64,000 nt of DNA from Monoplex corrugatus (GCA_030674185.1 CM060315.1:87048079-87112078); one strand, 5' to 3'. Counted from the stretch's first letter, positions 45,460 to 58,847 are shown. The notes: generated by a model not told the origin, from the letters alone. A program made the numbers and translations.

Positions 45460-48195
45460 ATTTCATTATCACACACAGGGCAGACACAGGAACACACACA
45501 GACACAGGGCAGACACAGGGACTCACACAGGGCAGACACAGGGACACACACAGGGCAGACATAGGGACACGCACACAAGGCAGACACAGGGCTGACACAG
45601 GGACACACACAGGGCTGACATAGGGACACACACAGGGCTGACACAGGAACATACACAGGGCTGACATAGGGACACACACAGGGCAGACACAGGGACACAC
45701 ACAGGGCTGACATAGGGACACACACAGGGTAGACACAGGGACACACACAGGGCTGACATAGGGACACACACAGGGACACACACAGGGCTGCACAGGGACA
45801 CACACAGGGCAGACATAGGGACACACACAGGGTAGACATAGGGACACACACAGGGCTGACATAGGGACACACACAGGGCTGACATAGGGACACACACAGG
45901 GCAAACATAGGGACACACACAGGGCAGACATAGGGACACACACAGGGCTGACATAGGGACACACACAGGGCAGACAGGGACACACACAGGGCAGACATAG
46001 GGACACACACAGGGTAGACATAGGGACACACACAGGGCAGAGGGACACACACAGGGCTGACATAGGGACACACACAGGGCTGACAAAGGGACACACGAAG
46101 GGCAGACATAGGGACACACAGGGCTGACATAGGGACACACACAGGGCAGACAGGGACACACACAGGGCAGACATAGGGACACACACAGGGTAGACATAGG
46201 GACACACACAGGGCAGAGGGACACACACAGGGCAGACATAGGGACACACACAGGGCTGACATAGGGACACACACAGGGCTGACATAGGGACACACAGTGC
46301 AGACATAGGGACACACACAGGGCAGACATAGGGACACACACAGGGCAGACACAGGGCCACACACAGGGCAGACAGCGACACACACAGGGCAGACATAGAG
46401 ACACACACAGGGCAGACATAGGGAAACACACAGGGCAGACAGCGACACACACAGGGCAGACATAGGGACACACACAGGGCTGACATAGGGACACACACAG
46501 GGCTGACATAGGGACACACACAGGGCTGACATAGGGACACACACAGGCAGACATAGGTACACAAACGGTGCAGACATAGTGACACACACAGGGCAGACAT
46601 AGGGACACACACAGGGCAGACACAGGGACACACACAGGGCAGACATAGGGACACACACAGGGCAGACATAGGGACACACACAGGGCTGACACAGGGACAC
46701 ACACAGGGCAGACATAGGGACACACACAGGGCAGACATAGGGACACACACAGGGCTGACACAGGGACACACACATGGCAGACACAGGGACACACACAGGG
46801 CAGACATAGGGACACACACAGGGCTGACACAGGTACACACACAGGGCAGACACAGGGACACACACAGGGCTGACATAGGGACACACACAGGGTTGACACA
46901 GGGACACACACAGGGCAGACACAGGGACACACACAGGGCAGACATAGGGACACACACAGGGCAGACAGGGACACACACAGGGCAGACACAGGGACACACA
47001 CAGGGCAGACACAGGGACACACACAGGGTTGACACAGGGACACACACAGGGCAGACATAGGGACACACACAGGGCAGACATAGGGCCACACACAGGGCAG
47101 ACATAGGGCCACACACAGGGCAGACACAGGGACACACACAGGGCAGACATAGGGACACACACAGGGCTGACACAGGGACACACACACAGGGCAGACACAG
47201 GGACACACACAGGGCTGACACAGGGACACACACAGGGCAGACATAGGGACACACACAAGGCAGACATAGGGACACACACAGGGCAGACATAGGGACACAC
47301 ACAGGGTTGACATAGGGACACACACAGGGCTGACATAGGGACACACACAGGGTAGACATAGGGACACACAAAGGGCTGACATAGGGCCACACACAGGGCA
47401 GACACAGGGACACACACAGGGCAGACATAGGGACACACACAGGGTAGACATAGGGACACACGCAGGGCTGACATAGGGACACACACAGGGCTGACATAGG
47501 GACACACACAGGGCAAACATAGGGACACACACAGGGCAGACATAGGGACACACACAGGGCTGACATAGGGACACACACAGGGCAGACATAGGGACACACA
47601 CAGGGTAGACATAGGGACACACACAGGGCTGACATAGGGACACACACAGGGCAGAGGGACACACAGGGCTGACAAAGGGACACACACAGGGCAGACATAG
47701 GGACACACACAGGGCTGACATAGGGACACACACAGGGCAGACAGGGACACACACAGGGCAGACATAGGGACACACACAGGGCAGACATAGGGACACACAC
47801 AGGGTAGACATAGGGACACACACAGGGCAGAGGGACACACACAGGGCAGACATAGGGACACACACAGGGCTGACATAGGGACACACACAGGGCTGACATG
47901 GGGACACACACAGTGCAGACATAGGGACACACACAAGGCAGACATAGGGACACACACAGGGCAGACACAGTGCCACACACAGGGCAGAAATAGGGCCACA
48001 CACAGGGCAGACACAGGGACACACACAGGGCAGACATAGGGACACACACAGGGCAGACATAGGGACACACACAGGGCTGACATAGAGACACACACAGGGC
48101 AGACACAGGGACACACACAGGGCAGACACAGGGACACACACAGGGCAGACATAGGGACACACACAGGGCTGACACAGGGACACACACAGGGCTGA
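45460..48195. repeat. 23-bp minisatellite, over 110 units, with higher-order duplication
   Basis: Consensus atagggacacacacagggct then gac, with two common variable sites (aTagg/aCagg and ggcTgac/ggcAgac). Because 23 is not a multiple of three, all three minus-strand frames read the same 23-residue peptide over three units and stay open for about 1000 codons each. Rare variant units recur in the same order about 1.61 kb apart. Confidence 0.95.
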
Positions 48196-48199
48196 CGAG

Positions 48200-48481
48200 A
48201 AAGAGAGGGAGGGACAGAACAGAGAGACAGAGACAGAAAGACAGAGAGATAGAGATAGAGGAGACAGATAGAAGAGGGGAGGGAGAGAGAAGATAGAGAA
48301 AGGAGACACAGAGAGAGAAGACAGAGAGACAGAGAGGAGACAGAGACAGAGAGAGAGAGAGAGGAGACAGACACACAGAGAGGAGACAGAGAAAAGAAAG
48401 AGAGAGAGGAGACAGAAAGATAGAGACAAAGAGACAGAGGAGACACAGAGAGAGAAGAGGAGAGAGAACATAGAAATGAGA

Positions 48482-48512
<31 letters not shown>

Positions 48513-48535
48513 GAGCAGGTCAGCACGAGGGTAAT
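48200..48535. repeat. GA/GACA-rich tract
   Basis: Purine-rich, ends with a CAGA run (48488-48510). Confidence 0.9.
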
Positions 48536-48564
48536 TACTAATAACGAAAGGAAAGGAAGTAGAT

Positions 48565-48905
48565 TCACGACGCTATGGAGTTCCATCTAGAATTGAGATT
48601 CTACCATCACAATGTATTCCGCCGTTAACTAGTCTCGAGAGAGACAGACACCTGCAGCACTGGTAGGAAAACTTGAGCAACGCTTCCAATGACGCGTTCG
48701 TAAAGTGGATGGGGACGCATGAAACTCCGACTCCAAGCGTGGTCCCCGTCTTCCCAAGGAGTGCACAGCACACCCAGCTATGTGCAGGAGCCAGATGGGG
48801 CCAGGTACTCCCACAGTGATTTTAACTGGACTGATGAGACTCGAACCCACAAGCTTCCAATCGTTAGAATGTAGCGCTGATCACCGCACCAGTCACGGTT
48901 CACAG
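48565..48905 (-). mobile_element. SINE-2 copy 2 (tRNA-derived)
   Basis: Minus-strand head: A-box-like TGGTGCGGTGA (two mismatches) and B-box GGTTCGAGTCT (one mismatch). Body collinear with 1275-1665. Confidence 0.72.
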
Positions 48906-49039
48906 TTCGTTCAAGAGGGAACTGTCACATTCAGACAATCCCATACACGCTCCCCTCAAATCTGACAGCAATTGTCACACATTGAGCACGCGTCAAATGC
49001 AATGCTTTGGCAAGACCTTGATGATGGCGAGACAAGAGC

Positions 49040-49175
49040 ACAGGGACTTGTGAATGACTATAGTGTTCAGACAGGCAGCCAACAGCACATTTTTTATGAT
49101 GCAGGCTAGGATTGAACTCAAGACACGAAATACCGAGTCCCAGGCTAAACCAACCAGGCCGGCCCGCAGGCGATT
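49040..49175 (-). mobile_element. Possible degraded tRNA-derived SINE head
   Basis: Minus strand has a B-box-like AGTTCAATCCT with two mismatches and a loose A box. Weak. Confidence 0.25.
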
Positions 49176-49440
49176 CTTTAAGAAACAAAAATGCAGAGCT
49201 TTCTTTTTTTTTTTAACAGGCCGACTTTTACTAGTTTTAGGCGCTCTCTTCAGAGATTCCCATTCTCTTTTGCAGCAGAACACAGGAGACAGTAATGCTT
49301 TGAATGTTGACGTCAATCACTGGACAAACTGAATGAAAATTTAATGATGTGTCGGAGAGAATTATAGATTTAATGGCAGCCTGTTTATGGGGTTTGATAC
49401 GAAGGCGCGAGCGTATGCGCCCATACTTAAGCACGCAAAC

Positions 49441-49552
49441 ACGCACGCACGCACGCATGGATGCACACATATATATATACTTATATATATGTATGTATAC
49501 ATAATATATATATATATATACACAAGCACGCACACGCGCACACTCACGCGCG

Positions 49553-49628
<76 letters not shown>

Positions 49629-49655
49629 TCACTCACACTCACTCACACACACCGT
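49441..49655. repeat. CGCA/TA/CA compound microsatellite
   Basis: CGCA, TATA, GC and long CA blocks. Confidence 0.94.
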
Positions 49656-49706
49656 CTAAAACTCGCCAAAATCCCTTGAACTTACTTGACAGAGACAGGA
49701 ACAGAG

Positions 49707-49708
<2 letters not shown>

Positions 49709-49791
<83 letters not shown>

Positions 49792-49892
49792 TGTGTCCGT
49801 GCATGTGTTCACGTTTTTGTGTGACTATTGTGTGTGTGTGTTGTCAGTGTGTATGTGCGTGTGTGTGTGTAGTGTGTGTGTGTGTGTGTGTA

Positions 49893-49958
<66 letters not shown>

Positions 49959-49965
49959 TATGCGT
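49709..49965. repeat. (GT)n microsatellite
   Basis: Two long GT runs separated by a degenerate middle. Confidence 0.95.
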
Positions 49966-50043
49966 TTGTGTACTTTTGCATTGATGCACGTCTCTCCGTG
50001 CGTGCATGAGCGCGTCTCTTTCTGTGCGTTTACGTATTACATG

Positions 50044-50219
<176 letters not shown>

Positions 50220-50424
50220 GTCTGAATGTTACAGACTTTGGTAGAACCGTGGAAATCACATATTGAGTATGTGATCGTATCAACACAACTAATCAGCCCA
50301 TGGTTGTGGTCCACATACGGTATAAATCCACGACCTCTGTGTTATGAGCACGGGGCTGGGTACATGTATTGCTCCATTCAACGCTAGTGTCAGGAAGGGC
50401 GTTTATCACTGTTACTGTTTACGG

Positions 50425-51425
50425 ATGTGTCCGAATGTCTGATGAGACACATGAAAGAGGGTTAGGCATCATAATGGACAGTAACAAGTCAAAGTCCGTT
50501 TGTGACTATGTTTGTCCTCTCGCTTTCAGCCCGCACCACTGGCTAATACTGCTGCTTGTAGCTGTGCGAACACGAGAGCAGAGTGCTTTTGTCTTTCTGT
50601 CAGTATATAGCCTCTCCATCAGCAAGCCCTACGTTTTGCCTCCCGTTAGCGACAAAGGGTAACTGAGCATCTCACGGACTCTGGCTAAAACTCGAGGGAC
50701 TTGGAGGTATGGCCTTAAACGTGCGGCACGCAGGCCCACCGGCGTACGGACATACCCTGGTGCCCACGAATCATACCCCCAGCTATGGCTAAATAGCACC
50801 ATTGCTTTGTGGGTGTCTCAGGAAAGATCAAGGCTAAGGGAGTGAACCCACACAGGAAATCATTGCCTTGTGGATTGTCGTGTTAACGAACAAAGGCTAG
50901 GGGAGAGTTTGTACAAAAACGATGGAAGGCAACAGGAAACCGTCACCATATATTCCCAAGATAGTCATGGCCAGCCAAAAAAATGAAAACCAAACGACGT
51001 AAATAGGGTCTCCACTGGAGTACCTTCGTCCGGTGGGGGATGTCATGCTGTGCAGATGACACCCGATAGTCATCAAGCAACTGTGATCACATTTAAAAAG
51101 ATAAAACATTGCAACTTGGAATGTAAGAACATTAAAAAGATTTTAAAGAATTGCAACTTGGAATGTAAGAACATTACTGCAAAAAGGGAAAAAAGGAAAC
51201 TGTCAAGATAGAGACGAAAAGGTTTAACATCAATATTTTAGGACTACGGGAGGTCAGACGGAAGGGAGCAGGCATGGTAAGATCAGGCAAGTACAAAGTT
51301 ATATATTCTGGTGCAGACGCACATGAAAGAGGGGCAGGCATCATAATGGACAGTAACAAGTCAACGTCTATCAATAGTACTCGGCTAGATCAGACCGATT
51401 TTTATTAGATTGGATGGCAAACAAT
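50425..51425 (+). pseudogene. LINE-B 5' region with a duplicated endonuclease scrap
   Basis: 50500-51060 matches the LINE-B 5' UTR (34050-34560). 51110-51420 encodes ATWNVRTLLQK, ILGLREVR and YSGADAHERGAGIIMDSNKS, then breaks at a CA microsatellite. A second copy of the HERG.GIIMDSNKS segment (50440-50505) lies just upstream of the 5' UTR. A 40-bp tandem duplication occurs at about 51110-51180. Confidence 0.8.
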
Positions 51426-51434
51426 TCTATATCA

Positions 51435-51565
51435 ACATACACACGCACACCACAAGCACACGCACACACACACGCACACAGCACAGGGCACGCGCGCGCG
51501 CGCACACCCACACACACACAGCGCACGTACGCACGCATGCACGCACACACACATACCCACACACA
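51435..51565. repeat. (CA)n/(GC)n microsatellite
   Basis: Compound run truncating LINE-B. Confidence 0.93.
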
Positions 51566-51599
51566 CCCCTACTGTGCCCGAAAGTCCAGCCTACGATCC

Positions 51600-52145
51600 C
51601 TGTTACTGTTTAAAGCCCAGCCGACTGCGCAGTACCATATAAGGGCTATAACCATTTCAAAATATAAACCATTTCTCACGGAGAGAAACATAACACCTGA
51701 AAAGAACATTAAGTGCACACATCAGTGCTTTCATGCTTTAATCTAAGGATATACCCCTGGCGTTGACCATTTCGTCCAATTTATCACCTGGAGATATAAG
51801 AAATCAAACCTGAATACAAAAGTAAACAAAATTTAAGGTCACTAAAACATACAAAATGGGGCGTAAAGTATCTAAAATTGCTCCTGCAAGTCATATTCTT
51901 CAGAACCAAAAATGGGCTTACTACATGTACCCAATTATTAATTTTAACAGAAAGAATGTAAAGCTTTACAGAACACAGAGGTGAAAGGACCACCAAAGCG
52001 AAATATGATAGGAAGAGATGACAAAGCAAACAAGCACGGCAGAAACAAATAGTGAGAAAAAAGAGGAAATTTTTAGCACAGAATTTCCAAAAGGTGGGGA
52101 TACTATTTATTTATACTAAAAAGCCCCCGGCATCCCCACGGGGGT
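51600..52145 (-). mobile_element. Unit-530, copy 5
   Basis: Complete from tail (aaagcccagccgactgcgca) to head (gcccccggcatccccacggg). Possible target duplication: acgatccctgttac (51593) and acaatccgtgttat (52148), two mismatches in the middle. Confidence 0.78.
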
Positions 52146-52312
52146 ACACAATCCGTGTTATCAGTACGATACTTGGCCATGCAACACAGCTTACGAGACC
52201 AAATTGGCAGATTCGAGATCATAGTTGGGTGAGGCGCATATGGAATTTGTCCCAAGTCCAGTGATTCCCTCCTGAATAAACTCCAAACATTAAAACTTGT
52301 TTTGTAGACTGG

Positions 52313-52323
<11 letters not shown>

Positions 52324-52346
<23 letters not shown>

Positions 52347-52347
52347 T

Positions 52348-52382
<35 letters not shown>
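52324..52382. repeat. (CA)n(TA)n microsatellite
   Basis: CA then TA; TTTA repeats follow at 52414-52430. Confidence 0.93.
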
Positions 52383-52449
52383 CAATGATATATATTATTG
52401 TTCTTGTTGCTATTATTTATTTATTTATTTATCTATTGCTGTTATGACC

Positions 52450-53330
52450 GTTTTGTCCAGCCGACTGCTGACAGCCGTATCAGTGTTATAACCATCTCAA
52501 ACAAAACCAGTTATCTAAACACAAAACTAGTTATCTAAACACAAAACTAGTTATCTAAACATAAAACCAGTTATCTAAACACAAAACCAGTTATCTAAAC
52601 ACAAAACCAGTTATCTAAACACAAAACCAGTTATCTAAACACAAAACCAGTTATCTAAACATAAAACCAGTTATCTAAACACAAAACCAGTTATCTAAAC
52701 ACAAAACCAGTTATCTAAACACAAAAACCAGTTATCTAAACACAAAACCAGTTATCTAAACACAAAACCAGTTATCTAAACACAAAACCAGTTATCTAAA
52801 CACAAAACCAGTTATCTAAACACAAAACCAGTTATCTAAACACAAAACCAGTTATCTAAACACAAAACCAGTTATCTAAACACAAAACCAGTTATCTAAA
52901 CACACCGAAAAAGAAATGGAAAAGAAAATCAAGTACACATATCACTGCATTCACGCACATAATCCGAGGATATGCAGAATTTAATATCAGTGGGACTAGA
53001 ACAAACCCTGAATGAAAATGCATAAACATAAGTACACAAAAAGTACACCAAAACTGTCCACAGTATTTAAAATTACCACTAAGCAGTTCACATTCCTTTA
53101 GAGCTAAAACTGCAATCGTACATGTACCCCATTATCTCTCCTAATAGACAGTATATAAGACTTTATGGAAACCATCAAAGTGAATGGGCCAGCAAGACAC
53201 TACATCAGAACGGGAGATGACAGAAAGCAAGGAAGCAAGGCAGAAACAAAGAGTGACAGAAAACAGGAATTTTCTTCCACAAAATTTCCTGAAGGTGAGG
53301 ATACTGAAATAGCCCTCGGCATCATAATGG
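52450..53330 (-). mobile_element. Unit-530, copy 6, enlarged by an internal minisatellite
   Basis: Tail at 52455-52500 (cagccgactgctgacagccg). The remainder runs 52902-53330 with the family landmarks aagtacacatatcactgcat, accactaagcagttcacatt and aatttcctgaaggtgaggat. The 20-bp array interrupts it. Confidence 0.72.
52501..52901. repeat. 20-bp minisatellite, 20 copies
   Basis: Unit acaaaaccagttatctaaac. One copy has an extra A and two early copies carry a T variant. Located at the A-rich site where other Unit-530 copies read aaaacttcaacaggaaa. Confidence 0.95.
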
Positions 53331-53659
53331 GGACCACACAGGAATTGCAAACCAGATTATATAACTACGGAACTGTGAGTAGCGATTTTTACACTGTTGG
53401 GAGACCTTGTTCTTCAAAATTGGTAGCATTATACAGATTATATAAGTTGACAATGTTATACGCATACTAGTAACACGTTTACGCGCGGTTTGCATAAAAA
53501 AATATTTTCAACCCTGAAAATGCCTGGTGGCGTCCCACAATCATGCAGTCTGTAATGCAAAGGAATTATCATCCACAGTTTAGTATACTTTACACAAAGA
53601 CGTTTATTTATGTATTGATAATTGTGCATGTGTAAGTATGTGTGCTTTTGTCGTGCGCG
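53331..53659. other. No feature recognised
   Basis: AT-rich single-copy sequence. Confidence 0.45.
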
Positions 53660-53912
<253 letters not shown>

Positions 53913-54118
53913 GGTGCGCGAGAAAGTCTTAATTTGTCTATATATTTCTCCTCCTTACATTTTTCACTCCGATTTTATCTCCATTTCTCATATGTTATGT
54001 TCTTATTTTTGAAGAACTATGTTTATACTTGATTAATATACGCATCCAACCATGTTAATATTTGAATACTTGAATAATAGACATGCAGTCTCCCACCCCT
54101 ACCCCCTCTTTTTTCTCG

Positions 54119-54332
54119 TTAACCCTTTGGCTCCCGCACGCTATCCACCAACTGCAAAAACTTAACCCTTTGACCCCCTCCCCCTTTCCACCAGCTGCAG
54201 GAAGCTGGTGGAAAGAGTGAGGGAGTCACAAGGTGGAAAGGGTGATGGAGTTAAAAGGTTAAGGTTTTGCTTTGCTAGCATGGTTGACAATGCAGGATGC
54301 TGGTGGCCAGGGTGCGGGAGTCAAAGGGTTAA
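54119..54332. mobile_element. piggyBac-like MITE, short copy
   Basis: TTAA at 54119-54122 and 54329-54332. Ends are inverted: TTAACCCTTTGGCTCCCGCA on the left and, reverse-complemented, TTAACCCTTTGACTCCCGCA on the right. A second inner inverted pair centres near 54203. Related to 12694-13374 (shared aaggttaaggttttgctttg motif). Confidence 0.65.
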
Positions 54333-54439
54333 ACTATAGACATGGCAACTCCCCATCCCTTCCTTATTTTTTTATTCTTTTTCTTTTTCTTCTTTCTCAT
54401 GTGTAAAGTAGAACGAGTATGCTTTTGACATGGACTGTT

Positions 54440-54633
54440 TGCGTTAAAAAATAGACTTATTATATTATTATTAGCATTAGAATATTTTTATTATTATTAT
54501 TATCATATTGTTATTATCATCACCATGATCGTAATCATTGTAATTATTATTATATTGCAGTTATTATTGAAATCATAATTATCATCTGTATTATCGTTTT
54601 TGTCATTAACATTATTATTAGAAGTACTGCTGC

Positions 54634-54701
<68 letters not shown>

Positions 54702-54715
54702 CTGTGTCATTATAA
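54440..54715. repeat. ATT-rich and (GTT)n(CTG)n trinucleotide tract
   Basis: ATT/ATC triplets, GTT run 54636-54670, then CTG/GCT units to about 54705. Confidence 0.9.
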
Positions 54716-54884
54716 TTATCATTATTAATAATTCTGTCGTCATGGCGGTCTGCCGATCTGCTTGATGGCTTCAGTTTTTGAAACCTATGTCAGACATCCA
54801 TACACAGGGTTTGAACAGTTCTCACAGTGGGAGGCGCTGAATGCTAAAAAAGGTAAAGTTTTCCTCTGTCGGGTTTTGCACAGG

Positions 54885-55145
54885 CACACTTCATGTTTAT
54901 AACACAGCCCACTGCGCAGAGCCACATGAAAACTATGACCCATTTCGAAACATACAGAATATTTCGTTGAAAATAAAATCTGGAAAAGAATATCAACTAC
55001 ACATTTCGGTGCATTCGTGCACATGATCTAATGATACACACTCCCCCCTCCCCTCCCCCCTCCAGCGTTGATAAAAGTGATGGGGATTCGAACCCACAAC
55101 ATCCATGTCGGCAGTCTATTGCGCTTACCGCTGCACCACGGCAAC
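54885..55145 (-). mobile_element. SINE-1: tRNA head with the Unit-530/LINE-D tail
   Basis: Minus-strand head has A box TGGTGCAGCGG and B box GGTTCGAATCC, both perfect consensus, spaced as in a tRNA. The body is short, and the last part (gtgcacgaatgcaccgaaat, tgtttcgaaatgggtcatag, ggctctgcgcagtgggctg) matches the 3' part of Unit-530. A pol III promoter is expected to be functional as a sequence. Confidence 0.8.
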
Positions 55146-55275
55146 AACTGTGATGATAGTCTGATACTGATCCAGCCTCAACCCCTCATCCTCAGGACTG
55201 GTCATTCCTGTTAACGGCCCTAAGCGGTTGGCAAGGCGATAAAGACCACCAAGTGAACTGAAATCTGATCGATTT

Positions 55276-56003
55276 GTGAGTTGTTACACAACGGGCACAC
55301 TACATCTACATCCTGTGAGTTGTTACACAATGGGCACACTACATTACATCTTGTGAGTTGTTACACAATGGGCACACTACATCTACATCCTGTGAGTTGT
55401 TACACAATGGGCACACTACATCTACATCCTGTGAGTTGTTACACAATGGGCACACTACATCTACATCTTGTGAGTTGTTACACAACGGGCACACTACATC
55501 TACATCTGTGAGTTGTTACACAATGGGCACACTACATCTACATCTTGTGAGTTGCTTACACAATGGGCACACTACATCTACATCTTGTGAGTTGCTACAC
55601 AAGGGCACACTACATCTACATCTTGTGAGTTGCTACACAATGGGCACACTACATCTACATCTGTGAGTTGTTACACAATCGGGCACACTACATCTACATC
55701 CTTGTGAGTTGTTACACAATGGGCACACTACATCTACATCTTGTGAGTTGTACACAATGGGCACACTACATCTACATCTTATGAGTTGTTACACAACGGG
55801 CACACTACATCTACATCCTGTGAGTTGCTACACAATGGGCACACTACATCTACATCTTGTGAGTTGTTACACAATGGGCACACTAATCTACATCCTGTGA
55901 GTTGTTACACAATGGGCACACTATATCTACATCTTGTGAGTTGTTACACAATGGGCACACTATATCTACATCTTGTGAGTTGTTACACAATGGGCACACT
56001 ATA
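55276..56003. repeat. 39-bp minisatellite, about 19 units
   Basis: Unit tgtgagttgttacacaatgg then gcacactacatctacatct, with 1-2 base indels in several copies. Frames of 13-residue repeats result; not a gene. Confidence 0.94.
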
Positions 56004-56570
56004 TGGATCTCTCTCCATGGGGGATGGTTGGTCCTTTTGATATGGTTCTGAACTCAACGTCTGATATGTAGGATTGGAGGCCATCCTATCATGTTAACAA
56101 CTGGCCTGTTAGTTTTAGCTGTCCATCTTAACGCTTTCATCGTTCTGTTGGAGTCACCTTACTGTTTGATAGGTCCTTCTACCCCCCTCCCCATTTCAAG
56201 ACCTTGCCAGTGCATAGGTGTTTTTCGCATGCTCAGCGAGTCTGCCAAGTAACTGTTGGTAGATCTGGGTAGGGAGCATATGAAACTGAGTGTCATGAAT
56301 CTTTCTTGAGTAGACTCCAAACTGTGCGAGTTCTATATATGAAAAAAGCTTAAAGCATCTGAAAGAAGTGTCAGAGTATAGAGAAAAATAGACTAAAAAT
56401 AAGACCATTGAAAAAGGGCAGATGAAACTATCAAGAATTTAAAAAAAAAACGAAAAAGGGGAGAAAAGAAAGTAGAACAAAGGGATAGCTCCATGACCAG
56501 GCATGCAGTCGAGGTCCACTTTAAAAAAAACGAATTGAACACAAACCTTCAGACTATGGGGTGATGTTGA
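56004..56570. other. No feature recognised
   Basis: Single-copy, with A-runs at 56440-56450 and 56523-56530. Confidence 0.45.
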
Positions 56571-56574
56571 GAGT

Positions 56575-56725
56575 GACCAGGTGGGTGGCCCAGCAGTTAA
56601 GCCCTGACATGGGGTTGACGGTTCGGATCCCTGACTGGTTCATCCACAGCTACTTGCAGGGTTTGGCTAAAGAGCCTTGTCTGAAAGCACAGCCAAAGGG
56701 CAGAAGATGTCAAATCAAGTGAAAC
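56575..56725 (+). mobile_element. SINE-5, tRNA-derived head
   Basis: A box TGGCCCAGCAG and B box GGTTCGGATCC, one mismatch each, about 35 bp apart. Followed by an ATA-rich tract (56725-57000), possibly its tail. Confidence 0.5.
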
Positions 56726-57039
56726 AATAACATTACTAATAATGATAGCAATAATAATAAGTCATAATAATTATGTCATGATGATAGCAGTAATGATAAG
56801 TGGAAGAAACAGTTGTATAATGGTGACGATGATGATAAATAGAACAAACATAACAAAAACAATGGTAACATAAAATATATGAAATAATAATAATAACATC
56901 AATGGATGAATAAAAACAAACAAAACAATAACAAAAAATAATAACAACAACAATAACATAATAAACACAATAATGATAAATAATAGAGTGATAACAGCAG
57001 AGCACGCTTGTACAGAACTATTCTCCAAAATACGTGTTT

Positions 57040-57490
57040 TGACGACTGGCGCGGTAGTTTAATTGATAAAAAGACTTCCAGTCGGAAGTCTAAGGTTCAG
57101 TTCTGCCAGAGTACCTCTGCCTGGGGGGTAAAGGGAGATAAAGGGTGCTGAGTTTTCCAGGTCAACATATGTGCAGACCTGCCAGTGCCTAAACCCCCCT
57201 GTGTGTATGTACACACACGCAGATCATCAGCCGTGCACGTTAAAGATTCTGTAGGTTAAACAAAAGTCATTGTTGTGCCTTAAAAAAACACGAAAACACC
57301 CAAAACACGCGCTCACCAAAGATGAGAGTATGCAGACTGTGCACCAACATACCGCCTGCACAGCATGGGAAAAACAATGTGCATACACGCATTTCAGAAA
57401 AATAGGAACGCCAAAACATAATGAATGAACAGATAAATAAAATTATATTTCAAAAGGACCAATACCAAGAAGAAGAAGAAGAACTAGAAA
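57040..57490 (+). mobile_element. SINE-3 copy 2
   Basis: Head tggcgcggtagtttaattga and B-box-like ggttcagttct, then gccagtgcctaaacccccct, gtgcacgttaaagattctgt, acaatgtgcatacacgcatt, and a final AAG-repeat tail (57468-57483). Confidence 0.7.
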
Positions 57491-58772
57491 AGAAAAACAA
57501 CAGCAACAACAACACTAATAATAATAACAATAATAATAATAACAAATAATGATGATGATAGAGCATTTATGCATAGCGCTATTTCCATTATAAAATTAAA
57601 ATTTAAAAATAACGAAAAGACACTGTTTATTCGTGCGCAAAATCTTAAAGTGTGAGGGAGACCTAAACTACAGTTACCTATTTCCCTCGTTCTCGTTCAG
57701 AACGCAGGAGCAGCACCCTCCCCTTCTCTCCCAGTCCCCCTTCCCCCGGGAACCCAAGTGTCCCAAGTCTGGGGACGCCACAACGGAAAACATTAGCCCA
57801 GAAATACACACCGCGTGCAGGTCAACAAAACATGGGTAGCGCTGCACGGCATCAACGAGCTTCCCACAGGGACAGCAGCTGATTTTAAACGATTCTTAAG
57901 TAGTATCGAAGAAATCTTAAAATCAGAATATATCGCCTGTGCAAATATTACATGAACTGAAAACATACTGTTTGGTGTTGACGAAAATATGCGCACAGAT
58001 TCCACATTTAATTATCCTTCTTGGGGGGGAAATGTGTATTTATAAATGCTATTATGAACATACTGTACCAAACGTCACCTCTTAAGGTAACTTGCCATGA
58101 AATACCGCATAGAATATGTTACAAAACCGACATAGAATCTGCACAGCTTCAGAACAAAGTGGCTGCCATATTTACCATAATTAACCGAGGTTTTGAATCT
58201 GTCTATTCAAACTGTAAATACAAGTGTTGTCAACATGTGAATACAAATGTTGTCAATACATCTGACAAAATGTAATGACTGATTTCTTTTTACCATACCC
58301 ATGTATTCTGACAAACTGTTGTTAACATTACTGTTGTTGTCATTCATGGTATATTTTTCATTACTGATGTTTATGCTTCCCGCAGATGCATTTCAAATAT
58401 ATGGATATTTTGCATGACTATGAGTTTGTTCTTACGATGTAACTGAAATTACGTTTTGCTGTTTTCTCTTGCACTTGTTACTTTGTATGTATTGTTTCAA
58501 GGGAGTAGTAAGGCCGTCCAGTGCTCCCTCCCTCTCCCCTGCAGAAAAAATCTTAATATTTTCTAAATCCACATTCCTCTCTTATTTTCAAAGCAAAGTT
58601 TTCACCCAAATGACCTCCACTCTCATATCTACTTAACAGTTTCACAATCAAATGTTTAAACACAGTTTAAAATATTCCGACCAGTGTCAGGTTTCAAATT
58701 TAAAAGTTTGCGAGACAATACGAAAATAAGTCCTTCAGATAATCATAATGTCCAGGAAAAAATATACACCTA
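57491..58772. other. No gene recognised; AAT/GAT microsatellites to 57560
   Basis: Short frames only; none has a recognisable domain. Confidence 0.45.
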
Positions 58773-58804
58773 CACACACACACATACGCACGCACGCACG
58801 CACG

Positions 58805-58845
<41 letters not shown>
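58773..58845. repeat. (CA)n/(CGCA)n microsatellite
   Basis: Compound run. Confidence 0.94.

Positions 58846-58847
<2 letters not shown>

Noticed and set aside
45417..48586. Three Cys/Pro/Val-rich frames of about 1000 codons
   Set aside because: All three frames read the same peptide because of the 23-bp unit; unit indels do not respect any frame.
53300..53345. LINE-B endonuclease scrap (ggcatcataatgg)
   Set aside because: Only 13 bases match and the position corresponds to the head of Unit-530 copy 6, so chance is likelier.
55079..55143. Genuine tRNA gene
   Set aside because: A and B boxes are perfect, but there is no paired acceptor stem and the sequence continues into a SINE body and LINE-type tail.
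55276..56003. Secreted repeat protein with 13-residue repeats
   Set aside because: Frames are broken by 1-2 base indels in many units; there is no signal peptide or flanking coding sequence.
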